A program made the translations under genes and the position numbers. Under the pieces are notes generated by a model. That model did no database searches. It was given only the letters and a program-made list of their open reading frames with translations, and was not told the DNA's origin. A stretch of DNA of 64,000 nt from Pseudoips prasinana (Eukaryota; Arthropoda; Insecta; Lepidoptera; Nolidae): positions 31,302,948 to 31,366,947 of the forward strand of contig OX621236.1 of NCBI GenBank assembly GCA_951640165.1, in the 5' to 3' direction. Shown in pieces: positions 47,136-57,215 of the stretch. How positions within the stretch are numbered: position 1 is the stretch's first letter; each line of letters begins with the position of its first letter.

Positions 47136-47587
47136 ATGTTCCTTCTCTTCAACACCCACTAATCCAAATATACACAACAAACACACACACAAACACGTAC
47201 CCAACCTGGCTGGTCATATTTTTTTTACGTTTATTAATTTTAAGTATTGTTTATTTTAATTTTAAAATATTGTTTATTTTGTGCACAATTATATTAAGTA
47301 ATAATAACTGTCCTTAACCAAACTACTGTCACCTGTCCGAGATGGAGGCCTGGAGACTTGTAACACAGGTTTTACCTAGTACTGGCTCCAGTTTCCACAA
47401 CATTGTATTAGTATCTACATCACGTAATTGTACTTTACATGTAAGAAAAAAAAAACAAAAAAAAAAAAATTACTTACCTAGTTGTTGAAATAATACTTAC
47501 ATTATGTTTGTCTCAAAATTGGAAATATGGAGATCATTGGGTAATTCTTTATCAGATGTGGAACACATAATAATAATATAATAATAT

Positions 47588-49815
47588 TTTTATGACAAAC
47601 GGTATCACTTTTCTGCTCCATAAAACTGGTAGTACCACGGATCCAAAGAATTATCGACCCATCACGTGCTTACCCACTATATATAAGCTCCTTACATCCA
47701 TTCTGGTGTCAAAATTAAATGAGCATTTGTATGCCAATCACGTTTTAGATCCTGCTCAGAATGGATGTAGGGTTGGGTCCCGTGGTACTAAGGAGCTCCT
47801 CCTCATAGACATGGCCGTTAGCCAACAGGTTCGCAAAGGTCGAAGGAGTCTCTCCGCTGCCTGGATTGACTATAAGAAGGCATATGATTCGGTGCCCCAT
47901 ACATGGTTAAGACGGGTACTAGAGTTGTATAAAGTTGATGCAGCTCTATGCGCCTTTCTTACCTCGTGTATGGGACAGTGGACCACGGTTCTTCGTCTTT
48001 CAGGAACCGGAGTGACTCCTTCGATATCCGAACCTATAAGGATTGAGCGAGGCATATTCCAGGGTGACAGTTTGAGTCCTTTGTGGTTTTGCCTGGCCTT
48101 GAATCCTCTGAGCGCTGTGCTGAGGGATTCCGGGTTAGGCTATCGGTTGCGGAGAGGGGGTGAGACCATTTCTCATCTTCTGTATATGGATGACCTCAAG
48201 TTATATGCTCCGAATAAACCAAACCTGATATTCCTACTAAACCTCACAGAAAGATTTAGCAGTGATATTGGAATGGAGTTCGGTGTAGATAAATGTGCGG
48301 TCATACATGTACAGAGGGGCAGAGTTGTAAATTCTGATAATTTACAACTCACCGAGAGTATGTCTCTCAGATCCCTCTCTGAAACCGAAACCTACAAATA
48401 CCTTGGTATGTCTGGATTGAGTGTCTAAATATCCCAGATGGGTACATTAAGCAGTTGGTGAAGGAACGCTTCTTTAACCGCTTGACAAAAGTACTGAAAA
48501 GTCTATTGTCAGGTGGTAATAAAGTGCGTGCTTTCAACGGCTGGGTAATGCCTCTACTGGTTTACACCTTCGGCATACTAAGGTGGACTCAAACTGAGTT
48601 AGATGCCCTGGATCGAAAAGTCCGGAAACGCCTAACGACGTACCGTATGCACCATCCACACTCTTCACTATGAGATTGTATATCCCACGGAAGTGTGGGG
48701 GTCGAGGCTTCCTCAATGCCAAGAACCTACACAACCGTGAGGTGTGCAATCTCAGGGAATATTTCCTTGGTGTTGAGTGTGGGATGCATCGAGACGTCGC
48801 CGCCGTTGACAACGGACTCACGCCGCTCTCCTTGGCTATAGAAGACTGGAGAAAGCCCGTCGTACTTAGCACTCGGGATCGAATTGACGTATGGAAGAGC
48901 AAAGTGCTTCATGGTAGGTTCCACCAGGCCCTACATAGTGCTCATGTGGACTTACAAGCATCTGTGGCCTGGCTACGTTTTGGTGACCTATTTGGTGAAA
49001 CTGAAGGTTTTGCTTGTGCAATTGCTGATGAAGTTGTCAAGACGAGGAACTATCGGAAGCACATCTTCAAGGACGGTACCATCGACATTTGTCGGGCGTG
49101 TCACCGTCCCGGAGAGTCCATCAGACACATTGTTTCCGGTTGTTCCTATCTTGCCAACGGCGAGTACTTGCACAGGCATAACCAAGTTGCCAGGATTATC
49201 CACCAGCAGCTTGCTCTTCGGTATGGTCTTGTAGACTCCGAAGTGCCGTATTACAAGTACGTACCGGAACCAGTTCTCAAAAGCGGTTGTGCCAAACTCT
49301 ACTGGGACCGGTCTATCATTACAGACAGGACTATTGTTGCCAATAAGCCTGATATCGTTTTGGTAGACCGGTTGGAGCGCCGGGCATTTATGGTTGATAT
49401 CACTGTCCCATTTGACGATAACCTCGTAAGAGCCGAGACTGACAAGTTGTCAAAATACTTAGATTTGGTTCACGAGGTTACCGCCATGTGGGATGTGGAC
49501 TCAACAATAATTGTCCCGATAGTCGTCTCCGTAAACGGTCTCATAGCGAAGAGCCTCGACCAACATCTTAAGAGGCTTTCGCTAGATCACTGGGCCAAGG
49601 GTCGGATACAAAAGGCGGCAATAATGGGAACGGCACGCATTGTGAGAAGGTTCCTTACTCTGTCGCCCTGACCACCGGCGGCCTAGGGCGTCAAACCTCG
49701 CTGCTGGAAGACCTCTATTTTTTTCATATTTATTTATATATTATTGTTTTCTTTTTTATTTAAATTTTATAGATATAAATATGTAAAAAATAAGAACTAT
49801 AAATAAATAATTTGG
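47588..49815 (+). mobile_element. 5'-truncated Dong-like (R4 clade) retrotransposon in a TAA microsatellite
   Basis: The element keeps RT, a CCHC finger, a restriction-like endonuclease and a 3' UTR. The 5' flank is a TAA tract (47567-47587) and the 3' end runs through AATAATTTGG into another TAA tract. This fits the known preference of Bombyx Dong for TAA repeats. The N-terminal region of the polyprotein is missing, as usual for 5'-truncated target-primed insertions. The right side abuts the tail of a minus-strand SINE (49815-50080), so Dong seems to have entered that SINE's TTA tail. Confidence 0.85.
47592..49671 (+). pseudogene. Dong/R4 RT and restriction-like endonuclease ORF, two frameshifts
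   Basis: About 690 codons in three frames: 47592-48413, then to 48669, then 48670-49671. The RT carries NYRPITCLPT, motif A (AAWIDYKKAYDSVPH), motif B (FQGDSLSPLWF) and motif C (YMDDLKLYA). Downstream come the thumb and IPDGYIKQLVKERF-type sequence, a CCHC finger (CRACHRPGESIRHIVSGC) and the R2/R4-type restriction-like endonuclease (KPDIVLVDRLERRAFMVDIT), with the PD and D residues expected for the catalytic centre. Frame breaks near 48405-48418 and 48660-48670 each look like the loss of one base. Otherwise the sequence is stop-free, so decay is recent. The protein cuts the target and reverse-transcribes its own RNA. Confidence 0.85.
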
Positions 49816-50080
49816 AATAATAATAATATCCTGGGACATTATTCAGACACCGCCATCTGATCCCAAACTAAGCAAAGCTTGTACTATGGAAACGAGATAA
49901 CTGATACATTACATATACTATTTCTCTTTTGTAAACACATACTTATATAGATAATTTACACCCAGACTCAGGACAAACAGACATGTTCAAGAACACAAAT
50001 ATTTGTCCTGGGTGGGAATCGAACCCACGACCTGCGGCGTGAAAGGCAGCGTATCTACCAACCACGCCAACAGGCCCGTC
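49815..50080 (-). repeat. SINE family A, copy 4 (tRNA-derived head, TTA tail)
   Basis: Read on the minus strand: a tRNA-like head with A box (TGGTTGGTAG) and B box (GGTTCGATTCC), a core (CAAATATTTGTG, then TCCTGAGTCTGGGTG), and a 3' tail (TAGTACAAGCTTTGCTTAG, then TGTCCCAGGATATTATTATT). Its tail joins the Dong 3' end through the shared TAA/TTA repeat. Confidence 0.85.
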
Positions 50081-50167
50081 AGGTACAGGTTCTTAGTTAC
50101 CTATTAACGTCAAAAGGTAAAATCGTAGCTAACTTCGTCAAACTTCGGCATCCATCCATTCTAAACT

Positions 50168-50395
50168 GCACGTGTGGCGCTGCGGCTAAGACAGTCGCCT
50201 CGCCGCTTCGTGTCGCGGGTTCGAGTCCCGCGCCGGACAACTATTGTGACAACCCATACAGGTTTTTTCTGAGTCTGGATGTAATTTGTGTCCGTCTATT
50301 ATATGTTTGTAAAGTACCCTGCGACACAGGGATTAGATTCCATAGTGCGGGTGTTGTCGTTTTAAAGAAAAATAAACTAATTAGGTACCTACTTG
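50168..50395 (+). repeat. SINE family C, copy 2
   Basis: Same head, core and 3' part as the 29 kb copy, ending at an A-rich tail. It lies about 90 bases after SINE A in the retroelement cluster. Confidence 0.82.
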
Positions 50396-50626
50396 TCTAT
50401 TCATATATCACTGAACCTCTGTCAATGTATAATACGTAACGCAACGGGGTAACTAATCCAATCTGGAACCGCTTATAATCTCAGTGGTGTAAGTAGTAGG
50501 TAGTTAAAACTAATAGAATTTTAGTAGAGTAACCGACATCGTACAGGATTAAGTTTTGAGATTTATAAGCATCGCTCGGCACAACTGCAATTAATACTAA
50601 TTCCATTAAACTCTAAAATACAGCCA

Positions 50627-50843
50627 GGGGCTCTACCGGCTAAGTCACCGAACATCGATTTCTTAAATGGCGTTCAATAAAGAAAGGTTAAAATTACTTA
50701 ATCCTTCCATGAGCACATGTGACGTCATAAATGGTCCGGAATCAATTGAAGCCGATTTAACGATTGTTTAAGTCAATTTTACCTTTAATTATTTGAACGC
50801 CATTTAAGAAATTGATGTTCGGCGACTTAGCCGGTAGAGCCCC
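50627..50843. mobile_element. TIR element with inverted repeats of about 80 bp (family N)
   Basis: The left end GGGGCTCTACCGGCTAAGTC continues through CGAACATCGATTTCTTAAAT and is mirrored at the right end (GACTTAGCCGGTAGAGCCCC). Pairing extends weakly into the interior. No coding capacity was seen, and the superfamily is undetermined. Confidence 0.75.
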
Positions 50844-51232
50844 AGTATCACTGTTGGGAACCTTAAATATTATAAGATAAGGACTACTTTCCAATCAAAA
50901 TGTTTCTATTAATGTGATGTTGTGTCTGCGTACCTCAGTAAATTCGTGAATATGGTAATAATATTCATACAGAGAATAGCATGTCCAATCAGAAACCCCA
51001 AATTGTCATTAGTAAGGTCTACTTTCCAATGTTATATTAATGTCGCGGTGAGATAGGGCATAGCTACTTTAGTAAATGGTAGAGATGCTAGGAAACATTT
51101 ACACAGACTAAACTCTCTATTTTATAAATTATTGATGCACTGATTAACTGAGCATGTGTATTAACTGACATTTTTTAATTTCTATTCGTTTGTAACCCAA
51201 ATTCAACGTCTACGTATTGGCGGTATTTTTAT

Positions 51233-51838
51233 AAAACAGCCAAGTACGAGTCGGACTCCCCCATGAAGGGTTCTGTAGCAGCAAGTATTTGAGTTGATTG
51301 AATGTAAAGTAAATTGCGATTTACGATTTATGACGTATTAGAAAAAGCTACTTACTAGATCTTGTTCAAACCAATTTTCGTTGTTAGTTTGTATGGTAAT
51401 GTACATCATATATTTTTTTAGTTTTAGTATTCTCTTATTTTAGATGTTACAGTGGGGGGAGGGGGGACACTCATTTTACCACTTTGGAAGTGTCTCTCGC
51501 GCAAACTATTCAGTTTGGAAAAAATATATTAGAAATCTCAATATCATGTTTGAAAACCTATCCATTTTAATTTTTTTTAATATTTACCCATGGGTTTAAT
51601 GAATTTTTTTTTTGAGTTTCTGTTCTATGTATGGCGACCCCCCAAAATGATTGTTCTTTTTCTATTTTTGTTAAAAATCTTAATGCGGTTCACCGAATAC
51701 ATCTACTTACCAAGTTTCAACATTACAGCACGTATAGTTTCGGAAAAAAGTGGCTGTGACATACGGACGTACAGACAGACATACATGACGAATCTATAAG
51801 GGTTCCGTTTTTTGCCATTTGGCTACGGAACCCTAAAA
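51233..51838 (-). repeat. Family D dispersed repeat, copy 4
   Basis: Inverted copy; ends AAGTACGAGTCGGACTCCCC and TTGGCTACGGAACCCT. A G-rich run lies at about 51453-51465. Confidence 0.8.
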
Positions 51839-51841
51839 ATT

Positions 51842-51893
51842 TACTGCATGGATTTACTTCAAATCATAAAGTATAACGCGGGGCACAGCTAGT
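51842..51893 (-). repeat. Family E end fragment beside family D copy 4
   Basis: TAACGCGGGGCACAGCTAGT is the inverted start of family E; only about 50 bases remain. Confidence 0.5.
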
Positions 51894-51949
51894 TTGGAAT
51901 AAAATTAAAGTTTGGGTTTGGAGTAAGTAAATTTAAGAAGGCCTATATT

Positions 51950-52400
51950 CATGTCAGCCAATGTCTTCCACTGATGGAAGGCGGCCTGGAATTGTGTCCA
52001 TAATTTGGAGGAATATGCCATATTCGTCTGACAGATAGGTTGGCGATCGTAGTAGTGGTTATAGAGAAACGCAGCTGCTTGTACTCTAGTAGATATTCTC
52101 TCGGGAAAGCTGCTACGCCCCTCACGGATGGAGATGCGGTGATCTTCGTTGCTCTCAGTCGCCACAAAACATGAACATAATGTTAAATTTCTCGAATCTT
52201 GGTTAAAAAATCAATTTATCATCATGTCAGCCAAACTACGTCTACTGCTGGACAAAAGCCTCCCCAAAGAATGGGGGGATGTGCCATAATCGCCACGGGC
52301 GGGTTGGCGATCGCAGTTTGATGGTCATGGTTCACAGAAGAACGCCATTTTCCGTTCTCTGGTAGGTATTCCCGCGGACGATCTCTATGCTCCCCACGTG
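51950..52400 (-). repeat. Two diverged LINE 3'-end repeats in direct orientation
   Basis: ATGTCAGCCAATGTCTTCCA (51954) and ATGTCAGCCAAACTACGTCT (52225) open two related stretches. Both continue to GGTTGGCGATCG and a TCTCTGG/TACTCTAG...GGTA/GATATTC segment. They resemble the inverted 3' end of RTE-like LINEs (GACGTCCACTGCTGGACA block). Confidence 0.5.
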
Positions 52401-52670
52401 ATGAGATCTTAGTTACTTATCGTATGAGCAGTGGTTGCCCTAGTTTCAGAGTTGTTCAAGCCGCCCAGTAGGCCTCTGACATGGCTTAACGACTGTTGTC
52501 GAATGACTACAACCGGGACCGGCAGCTTAACGTGCCGTCCGAAGCACGGAGACGCTCGGAAATTGAACCACTTTGGCAGTCACCCATCTATGGGCTAACC
52601 GCGAGCCTAGTTGCTTAACATCGCCGATTACTTACGGACAGGTGAGAGCATCTAGCTATGAGATGGGGTG
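52400..52670 (+). repeat. Family L, longest copy
   Basis: CGTATGAGCAGTGGTTGCCC, GGCCTCTGACATGGCTTAAC, CAACCGGGACCGGCAGCTTA, CATCTATGGGCTAACC and TTGCTTAACATCGCCGATTA occur in order. Confidence 0.65.
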
Positions 52671-52714
52671 ATCATATTCTATGTCGTCACCATATTTACT
52701 GAACTTAATTCAGT

Positions 52715-52835
52715 ATGTAAATAGTTTTTTTTATAATAGTAAGACAAACGAGAGAGTGGGTCACCTGATGGTAAGTGATCCCCGCCGCCCATAGACTCTC
52801 GCAACACCAGAGGGACCGCATACGTTGCCGACCTT
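52715..52835 (+). repeat. Family K, 5' half
   Basis: GTGGGTCACCTGATGGTAAG, then CCGCCGCCCATAGACTC and GTTGCCGACCTTTAAG match copy 1 up to its middle. Confidence 0.65.
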
Positions 52836-52888
52836 TAAGAATAGTTTCGCTTCTTCTATGGCCCAGATTTATTTGTCCACACAATAGT

Positions 52889-53027
52889 GTACAGACGGCA
52901 GCACATCCAGCTACCCCAATCTATAAGTTGAAAATCTATTTTATAGATTTTTAACTTTATCACAAAATCATAAGTTTCACTTTCAACATGGACAGATTGG
53001 GGTAGCTAGATGTGCTGATGTCTGTAC
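52889..53027. mobile_element. Palindromic MITE M1, copy at 52.9 kb
   Basis: Both ends are present (ACAGACGGCAGCACATCCAG; GATGTGCTGATGTCTGTAC in altered form), with rearranged inner sequence. Confidence 0.75.
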
Positions 53028-53045
53028 CTACATTTGATTATATGC

Positions 53046-53402
53046 AAGGTCACCCAAAGAGCAATGGATATGCTTGGAGTCTCCCTGCGAGATCGAATCA
53101 GAAATGGTGAGTTCCACAGGCGAACCAAAGTAACCGACAAAGCCGTAAGAATTGCCAAGCTGAAGTGGCAGTGAGCAGGGCACATAGCTCGTAGAGCCGA
53201 CGGCTGCTGAGGCAGAAAGGTTCTCGAGTGGCGACCACGAACCGGAAAACGCAGCGTGGCCAGACCCCCTACAAGATGGACCGATGATCTTGTGCGGGTC
53301 GCTGGAAATAGCTGGATGCGGTTAGCGCAAGACTGGCAATTGTGGAGATCTTTGTCCAGCCGTGGACGTCTTTCGGCTGATATGATGATGATGAAGATGT
53401 AG
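53046..53402 (+). pseudogene. 5'-truncated RTE-like LINE, ORF2 C-terminus
   Basis: The plus-strand frame from 53046 reads MLGVSLRDRIRNGEFHRR, RIAKLKWQ, a stop, AGHIARRADG, a stop, KVLEWRPRTGKRSVARPP and TRWTDDLVRVAGNSWMRLAQ. It ends in an ATGATG repeat tail. This is the common RT C-terminal segment of lepidopteran RTE-type LINEs. Two in-frame stops and a short deletion (near 53352, relative to 55315-55460) show decay. Confidence 0.75.
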
Positions 53403-54153
53403 CCATGTGATGCGCAGAAGGTGCATCGGTAATTTTGTGAAATTAATATTCCAAAATATTCAGAACGAGTTCCCACTTTTAAATGTTTCCGCTCTTAAAT
53501 AAATAGTTGAAACAGCTTTTCAGCCCTCGTTTGTCTAAAACTTGTCCCATCGTTAAGGCAAATTTCGCTTTTATTTTTAACATTAATATTAAAATTGAAA
53601 TTTATTTTAATATTCTTATAGATTCATATATTGGCAAGCCTTTAGGCTTCTAAATCAACATACATCAAACATGCGTAGGTATTGTGTCTATATCCTTTGG
53701 TTTGGTGAAATTATTTACTCATATGCCAATATTATTTTGATTTCCATTTTGTCAAAGAGAAAATTCCATTACGTGCCACGAACCGAACCAGCCGTTTTGA
53801 TCTAAATATAGCGAGTGCACACCACATTGAAAGCTCTTTGAATTGTATTTAATATTAATAACAATATATAGTATAATGTACATCATAAATAGTACTGTAT
53901 ATTGTTTCCAAGTACTCAGTAAAATCACATTTAATGTAACAAGTCAAACACAATTAAATGAGTTACACGCTCATATACCTATAAACATCATACATACACA
54001 ATCATATACATACCTAAAAAGTCAACAAATTACTGCTTTACTAATATTAGAAATGCGAAAAAGTTTGGTAATATGGATGTATGGTTGTTTGTTAATCTTT
54101 CACGAAAATACTACCGAACGGATTTTGATTAAAGTTTGTAGTAATATAGCATA

Positions 54154-54353
54154 CTAGCGGCCCGGTACGTGCTTCGCTACGCTTTTAAGTATTAGTACAA
54201 CACTTTTTCAAGACTTTTTTTAAATTTTATCTACGTACAAACCTTCCCTGGACTTCCACGAATAATTCAAGACCAAAATTAGCCAAATCGGTAAAGGCGT
54301 TTTTGAGTTATAACATTACAACGAAAAGTGGCATTGATTTTTATATATATAGA
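54154..54353 (+). repeat. Family F repeat, copy 2
   Basis: Same orientation as copy 1 and little diverged, with a deletion of about 35 bases after the CTTCGCTACG block. Confidence 0.72.
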
Positions 54354-54386
54354 TATGTATATCCGAATTATAATGAATAATATAAT

Positions 54387-54427
54387 GAATGAAATTTAAC
54401 GCGGAGGAACCCGCGGGGGACAGCTAG
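54387..54427 (-). repeat. Family E end fragment
   Basis: ATTTAACGCGGAGGAACCCG, then GGGGGACAGCTAGC, is the inverted start of the family. Confidence 0.5.
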
Positions 54428-54559
54428 CAATTAATAATTTACTGTTTCAGTTTTTTTATACTACGTAGTCGTGTTTGTTGTGAAAAGGGTAACCTCATTG
54501 CAACACACACTTGTATAGTAACCCTCACGGGTTGCCAATCCTGGTGGAATTATAAACAA

Positions 54560-54930
54560 TGCAATAATGTTATTAACTACACGTATTCTGTATGTGTGGT
54601 GTGACTTTGAGAGGCAGAATTTGAAATACTAATGTAAGAGAGTGTTGTGGTGTGAAAGAGGATGTAGTCACAAAGATTGAAAAAGGTATGCTGAGATGGT
54701 TTTGAAATAAGATTGACAAAAGAAGTATATTTGGCCTGTGGGAATGGGACAACTCTGACCAAATCGGAGACGTTCTCAAAAAAGAGCAAGCCAGAAGTAC
54801 CCTTAACCGGCGAGCATGTATGAAGAATATAATGACAGTAATCCAGGCAAAAGAGGTGTGTAAAGATCGTGACAAATGGAAATCCGTTGTCTCTGCCTAC
54901 CCCTCCGGGAAACAGGCGTGAGTCTATGTA
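54560..54930 (+). pseudogene. LINE ORF2 C-terminal fragment, same family as 4 kb
   Basis: Readable pieces include EDVVTKIEKGMLRWF, DQIGDVLKK, a block like ACMKNIMTVIQAKEVCKDRD and KWKSVVSAYPSGKQA before the stop at about 54921. It is in inverted orientation to the 3976-4425 copy and is 5'-truncated, as is usual for LINEs. Confidence 0.7.
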
Positions 54931-55314
54931 TGGACCTTTTTATACTTTTGTTTCAATGAGTTTAAACCTAATGTAGAGATTTTACGTCAAGCTCTTTCTG
55001 CGTCCTTGTAAACGCGACGTGTTAACCTAATCCAAGTTAGTTAGTACCTAATTTGGAGTTAAACAAATTTCATGCTACCCATTAAACCCGTTAAAACTAG
55101 ATTCTTCGACTTTATTTGCATCGTATCTTAAGTTACAATTAATTTTAACAAATACACGTATTTGCTGCCAGTACAAATATGGTCGAAAGTGTTCCTTTCG
55201 CGCAAGGATTTTAGCTTAATCATAAGGACATGAATAGAGACAGATATTTTATTTCACTCATGTTCTCAAATGGTTGGCATAAGGTTGACGACAAGTTTAA
55301 GTATTTTGAATAGA

Positions 55315-55460
55315 ATCATCATCATCATATCAGCCGAAGACGTCCACTGCTGGACAAAGGCTTCCCTAAAGATCTCCACAATTGCCGGTCTTACGCTATT
55401 CGCATCCAGCAGTTTCCAGCGACCCGTACACGATCATCGGTCCATCTTGTAAAACATTAT
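55315..55460 (-). pseudogene. RTE-like LINE 3' end, reverse orientation
   Basis: The complement of this segment matches 53265-53395, from the RWTDD block to the ATGATGATGATG tail, and includes about 16 bases missing there. It is very short. Confidence 0.7.
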
Positions 55461-56322
55461 TCCCGCACTGGCTTCGAACGTTCTAAAATATTTCATTTTC
55501 TTTTTTAAAGGTTTAATAATGGTTGATAAGAGGTTCATTATCTTTGACTCATAAAGCGATATAAAATATTAAAATAATTGATATAAAAATCACTTATACC
55601 CTGTTGTATTTTATGCCATTTAATAAGGGCCTCTCCCCGAGTGTAGGCCTCTTCCAGCTCCATATTTTCCTGCTTTTGACTATAAATAACCAATTTATTA
55701 GTACAATATTTTTTGTTATCGTCTGATCAGTGGATTGTTCTTTTTTCGTTTTCCGGTATGAGGAGGTACTCTCTGTAAAGGAACGTACTTTTTGTAGTTC
55801 CTTTTTAACCACTTATAAGAGCCAAGTAAGCCATATTGCTCGTGTCAAGACCTACTAACACTTACCTATAATGGGTGATCTAATTGCTGTCTTTTTAAGA
55901 CAGATTTATTAAAGCGAAAAGTGGAGAGTCCCTAAAAGTAAAGGTCAAAGCAAAATTTTACTGCTTACTTACAAAAAACGAAATAAAAGCATTTACCTAC
56001 GTTTCAGGTATGGTAATTAAATACTTAATAGGAGTACCTACCTACGGTAGCACCGCAATTATTTATTACGGTGAAAATGGTGAAATGAAATTACGACCGT
56101 GTTCCCTAATAAGAGCTCGTAAAATGATTCCATGTATAAGGGTACATTTTCAGTATATGTCATAAAACAGCCTTTTATGTTCAAAAATTTGGTACTAACT
56201 CATAATATGTACTTCAGTAGTACTATTGGGGTCATATCTGCTGAACCACTACTGGTTTTTTTGGTGGCTCTTGAATGCTTAGTAAAAGTAATAACTTTTA
56301 CTAAGCATTCTTTCCAACTCCA

Positions 56323-56520
56323 ACGTGTGGCGGAGCGGCTAAGACAGTCGCCTCGCCGCTTCGTGTCCTGGGTTCGATTCTCGAGCAGGACAACTATTTG
56401 TGTGACCCATAAGTAGTTGTTCTGTGTCCGGATGTACTTTGTGTCCGTTAATTATATGTTTTTAAGTACCCCAGGACACGGATTAAATTCACTAGTTCCG
56501 GCGCTGTTTTTTTTTAATTT
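56323..56520 (+). repeat. SINE family C, copy 3
   Basis: The head begins ACGTGTGGCGGAGCGGCTAA; the B box is present; the 3' end runs into a T-rich stretch. Confidence 0.8.
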
Positions 56521-57079
56521 ATTCCATAAACTGGCAATACTTAATAGCTTTGTCACATCAGCACGTCGCCTTCGAGTTCGGTGCTTAACCTAGAGTATTT
56601 CAGAATATCTGAATTTTAGAATCGGCGTGGAGTTGCCTGGGTATTATCTGAATACAGGGCAAATATAATCTGAATATAGTTTTGATTTTATTGATCTGTT
56701 TACTACTAGCAAAAATTCTACCGGATCCAAATTAACTAGATATTTCATTGATAATGTATAAATCTTTGTATAGCACTATTGGCTCAATCTTTTAAAACCA
56801 TTTGTAGAATTAAAATTACTGTAATTAATTAAGTAGACCGGAGATGCATCCATTTAGTTAACTAGATGTGGAAGCTTGTTATTGGCATTTACTTACCAAA
56901 ATTTGTAACCAATTGTATGTAGCTGTTAGCTTCCCTAATAAAATAAACAAAACATGGCCTACAGGTTCAATAGAAGTTATTTAATCAATATTAATTTCTC
57001 ATTTAGCATATCATTGAAGAAATATAATAAAAATAGCTGATCCTCTCTTACAGTTCCGTCAGTAACTGTACTTACTTAC

Positions 57080-57215
57080 TTATCGTATGGGCAGTGGTTA
57101 TCCTAGTGTCAGAATTGTTTAAGCCGCCCGGGAGGCCTCTGACATGGCTTAACGACTGTTGTCTAATGACTACAACCGGGACCGACAGCTTAACGTGCTC
57201 TCCGAAGCACAGTAA
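57080..57215 (+). repeat. Family L, 5' part
   Basis: CGTATGGGCAGTGGTTATCC, GGCCTCTGACATGGCTTAAC and CAACCGGGACCGACAGCTTA match 52400-52550; it breaks off after CCGAAGCAC. Confidence 0.6.

Larger units (their letters stand above)
42740..47469 (+). mobile_element. Nearly complete two-ORF non-LTR retrotransposon (LINE), decayed
   Basis: An element of about 4.7 kb with a 5' UTR, ORF1 (42842-43803), an AT-rich inter-ORF segment, ORF2 (about 44180-47135), a 3' UTR and an A-rich tail (about 47444-47469). ORF2 carries an APE-type endonuclease and a reverse transcriptase, so it belongs to the broad Jockey/CR1/L2/Daphne assemblage; the clade is not resolved here. The left boundary is uncertain: GC-richer sequence at 42580-42740 may be part of the 5' UTR or a separate repeat. 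Few lesions are visible (one frameshift in ORF1, one stop and one frameshift in ORF2), so the copy is fairly young. A family D repeat lies directly upstream and a Dong element starts about 100 bases downstream. Confidence 0.85.

Noticed and set aside
53006..53476. 156-codon open frame on the minus strand
   Set aside because: Antisense shadow of the RTE-like ORF2 remnant read on the plus strand at 53046-53402.
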